DNA from: a virus
DNA: 28,901 bases
Reading direction: 5' to 3' (one strand)
IMG/VR virus record: IMGVR_UViG_3300025889_000692
Coordinates: 1 to 28,901 of that record
Part shown: positions 28,776 to 28,901 of the stretch, piece after piece
Layout of the letters: the number at the start of each line of letters is the position of its first letter
Numbering within the stretch: position 1 is the first letter of the stretch
The notes under the pieces: model-generated
What the model saw: the letters and a program-made list of their open reading frames with translations, nothing else
Database searches by the model: none
What the model was told of the DNA's origin: nothing
Translations under genes and position numbers: made by a program

Positions 28776-28901
28776 ATGTTTAAAGCATTAAAGAAATTCT
28801 TCGACAAAACCCTACCCCTTTCGGGGGATAAGACCAAGCTCGGCGCGTGGATCTTGGGGATAAGCGCAATAAAGGACATTCTGCCGCCCGAGATCATAGG
28901 G
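28776..28901 (+). CDS. Start of a small gene, cut by the window end
   Basis: ATG 28776 has GGAG 9 nt upstream; an in-frame ATG at 28761 is possible. Only 42 residues are visible (MFKALKKFFDKTLPLSGDKT, then KLGAWILGISAIKDILPPE). The stretch GAWILGISAIKDIL is hydrophobic, so a small membrane-linked protein such as a holin is possible, but the product is incomplete and no family can be set. Confidence 0.5.
   Translation, partial: MFKALKKFFDKTLPLSGDKTKLGAWILGISAIKDILPPEIIG

Noticed and set aside
1-28901. CRISPR array, tRNA gene, integrase or insertion sequence
   Set aside because: No regularly spaced repeats of suitable length, no cloverleaf-like sequence noticed and no integrase or transposase motifs in any frame read.

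Overview
This window reads as part of the genome of a tailed double-stranded DNA bacteriophage (Caudoviricetes) or a prophage of one. All supported genes lie on the + strand, are tightly packed, and follow the standard order: packaging, head, connector, tail, fibres, lysis. A tail tube protein, a frameshifted tail-assembly chaperone pair, a 1246-residue tape measure and the lack of any sheath gene point to a siphovirus (long, non-contractile tail). I see no integrase, tRNA, CRISPR array or insertion sequence. The host cannot be named from the sequence. It is a bacterium that uses strong Shine-Dalgarno (SD) sites, since two stretches match the complement of the 16S rRNA 3' end almost completely.

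Layout. 1-640: end of a DUF3987-like replication helicase/primase. 641-1011: non-coding gap with a cluster of TGAGT/TGAGC pentamers in both orientations and a hairpin. 1012-2559: VRR-NUC nuclease, an ECF-type sigma factor and a small putative HTH protein, a likely control block for later genes. 2451-4311: small and large terminase. 4321-9245: possible structural protein, portal, minor head protein, virion morphogenesis protein, scaffold, small putative decoration protein and major capsid protein, closed by a strong terminator (9270-9310). 9321-11197: accessory coiled-coil proteins and head-tail connector/terminator proteins. 11210-17008: tail tube, G/GT chaperones with a clear A_AAA_AAG -1 frameshift signal, a small protein and the tape measure. 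17005-24163: two paralogous distal-tail proteins (one with an inserted LamG-like domain), a hub-like protein and three fibre or fibre-associated proteins, one with an apparent Sec signal peptide. 24160-25588: a GT4-like glycosyltransferase and a small unknown gene. 25589-25819: an RNA-structured leader with two extended SD sequences, a nine-codon mini-ORF and a 35-codon membrane-like ORF. 25820-26884: a spanin/holin-like membrane coiled-coil protein, a small helical protein and an M15-type endolysin. 26865-28735: beta-rich unknown proteins, one with a possible poly-T frameshift, and a 337-residue orphan. The window ends inside a small gene.

How it works together. Terminase packages DNA through the portal into a capsid built on the scaffold. 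The tail is built on the tape measure with the G/GT chaperones. Hub, paralogous tail-tip proteins and fibres contact the host. The glycosyltransferase probably alters a surface glycan or a virion protein. The M15 enzyme with the membrane proteins releases progeny. Many tail genes overlap by ATGA or GTGA, implying translational coupling. The sigma factor could reprogram host RNA polymerase for this module. The least explained parts are the 25.6-25.8 kb leader, the pentamer cluster at 0.65-1.0 kb, the glycosyltransferase and the poly-T junction at 27.15 kb.
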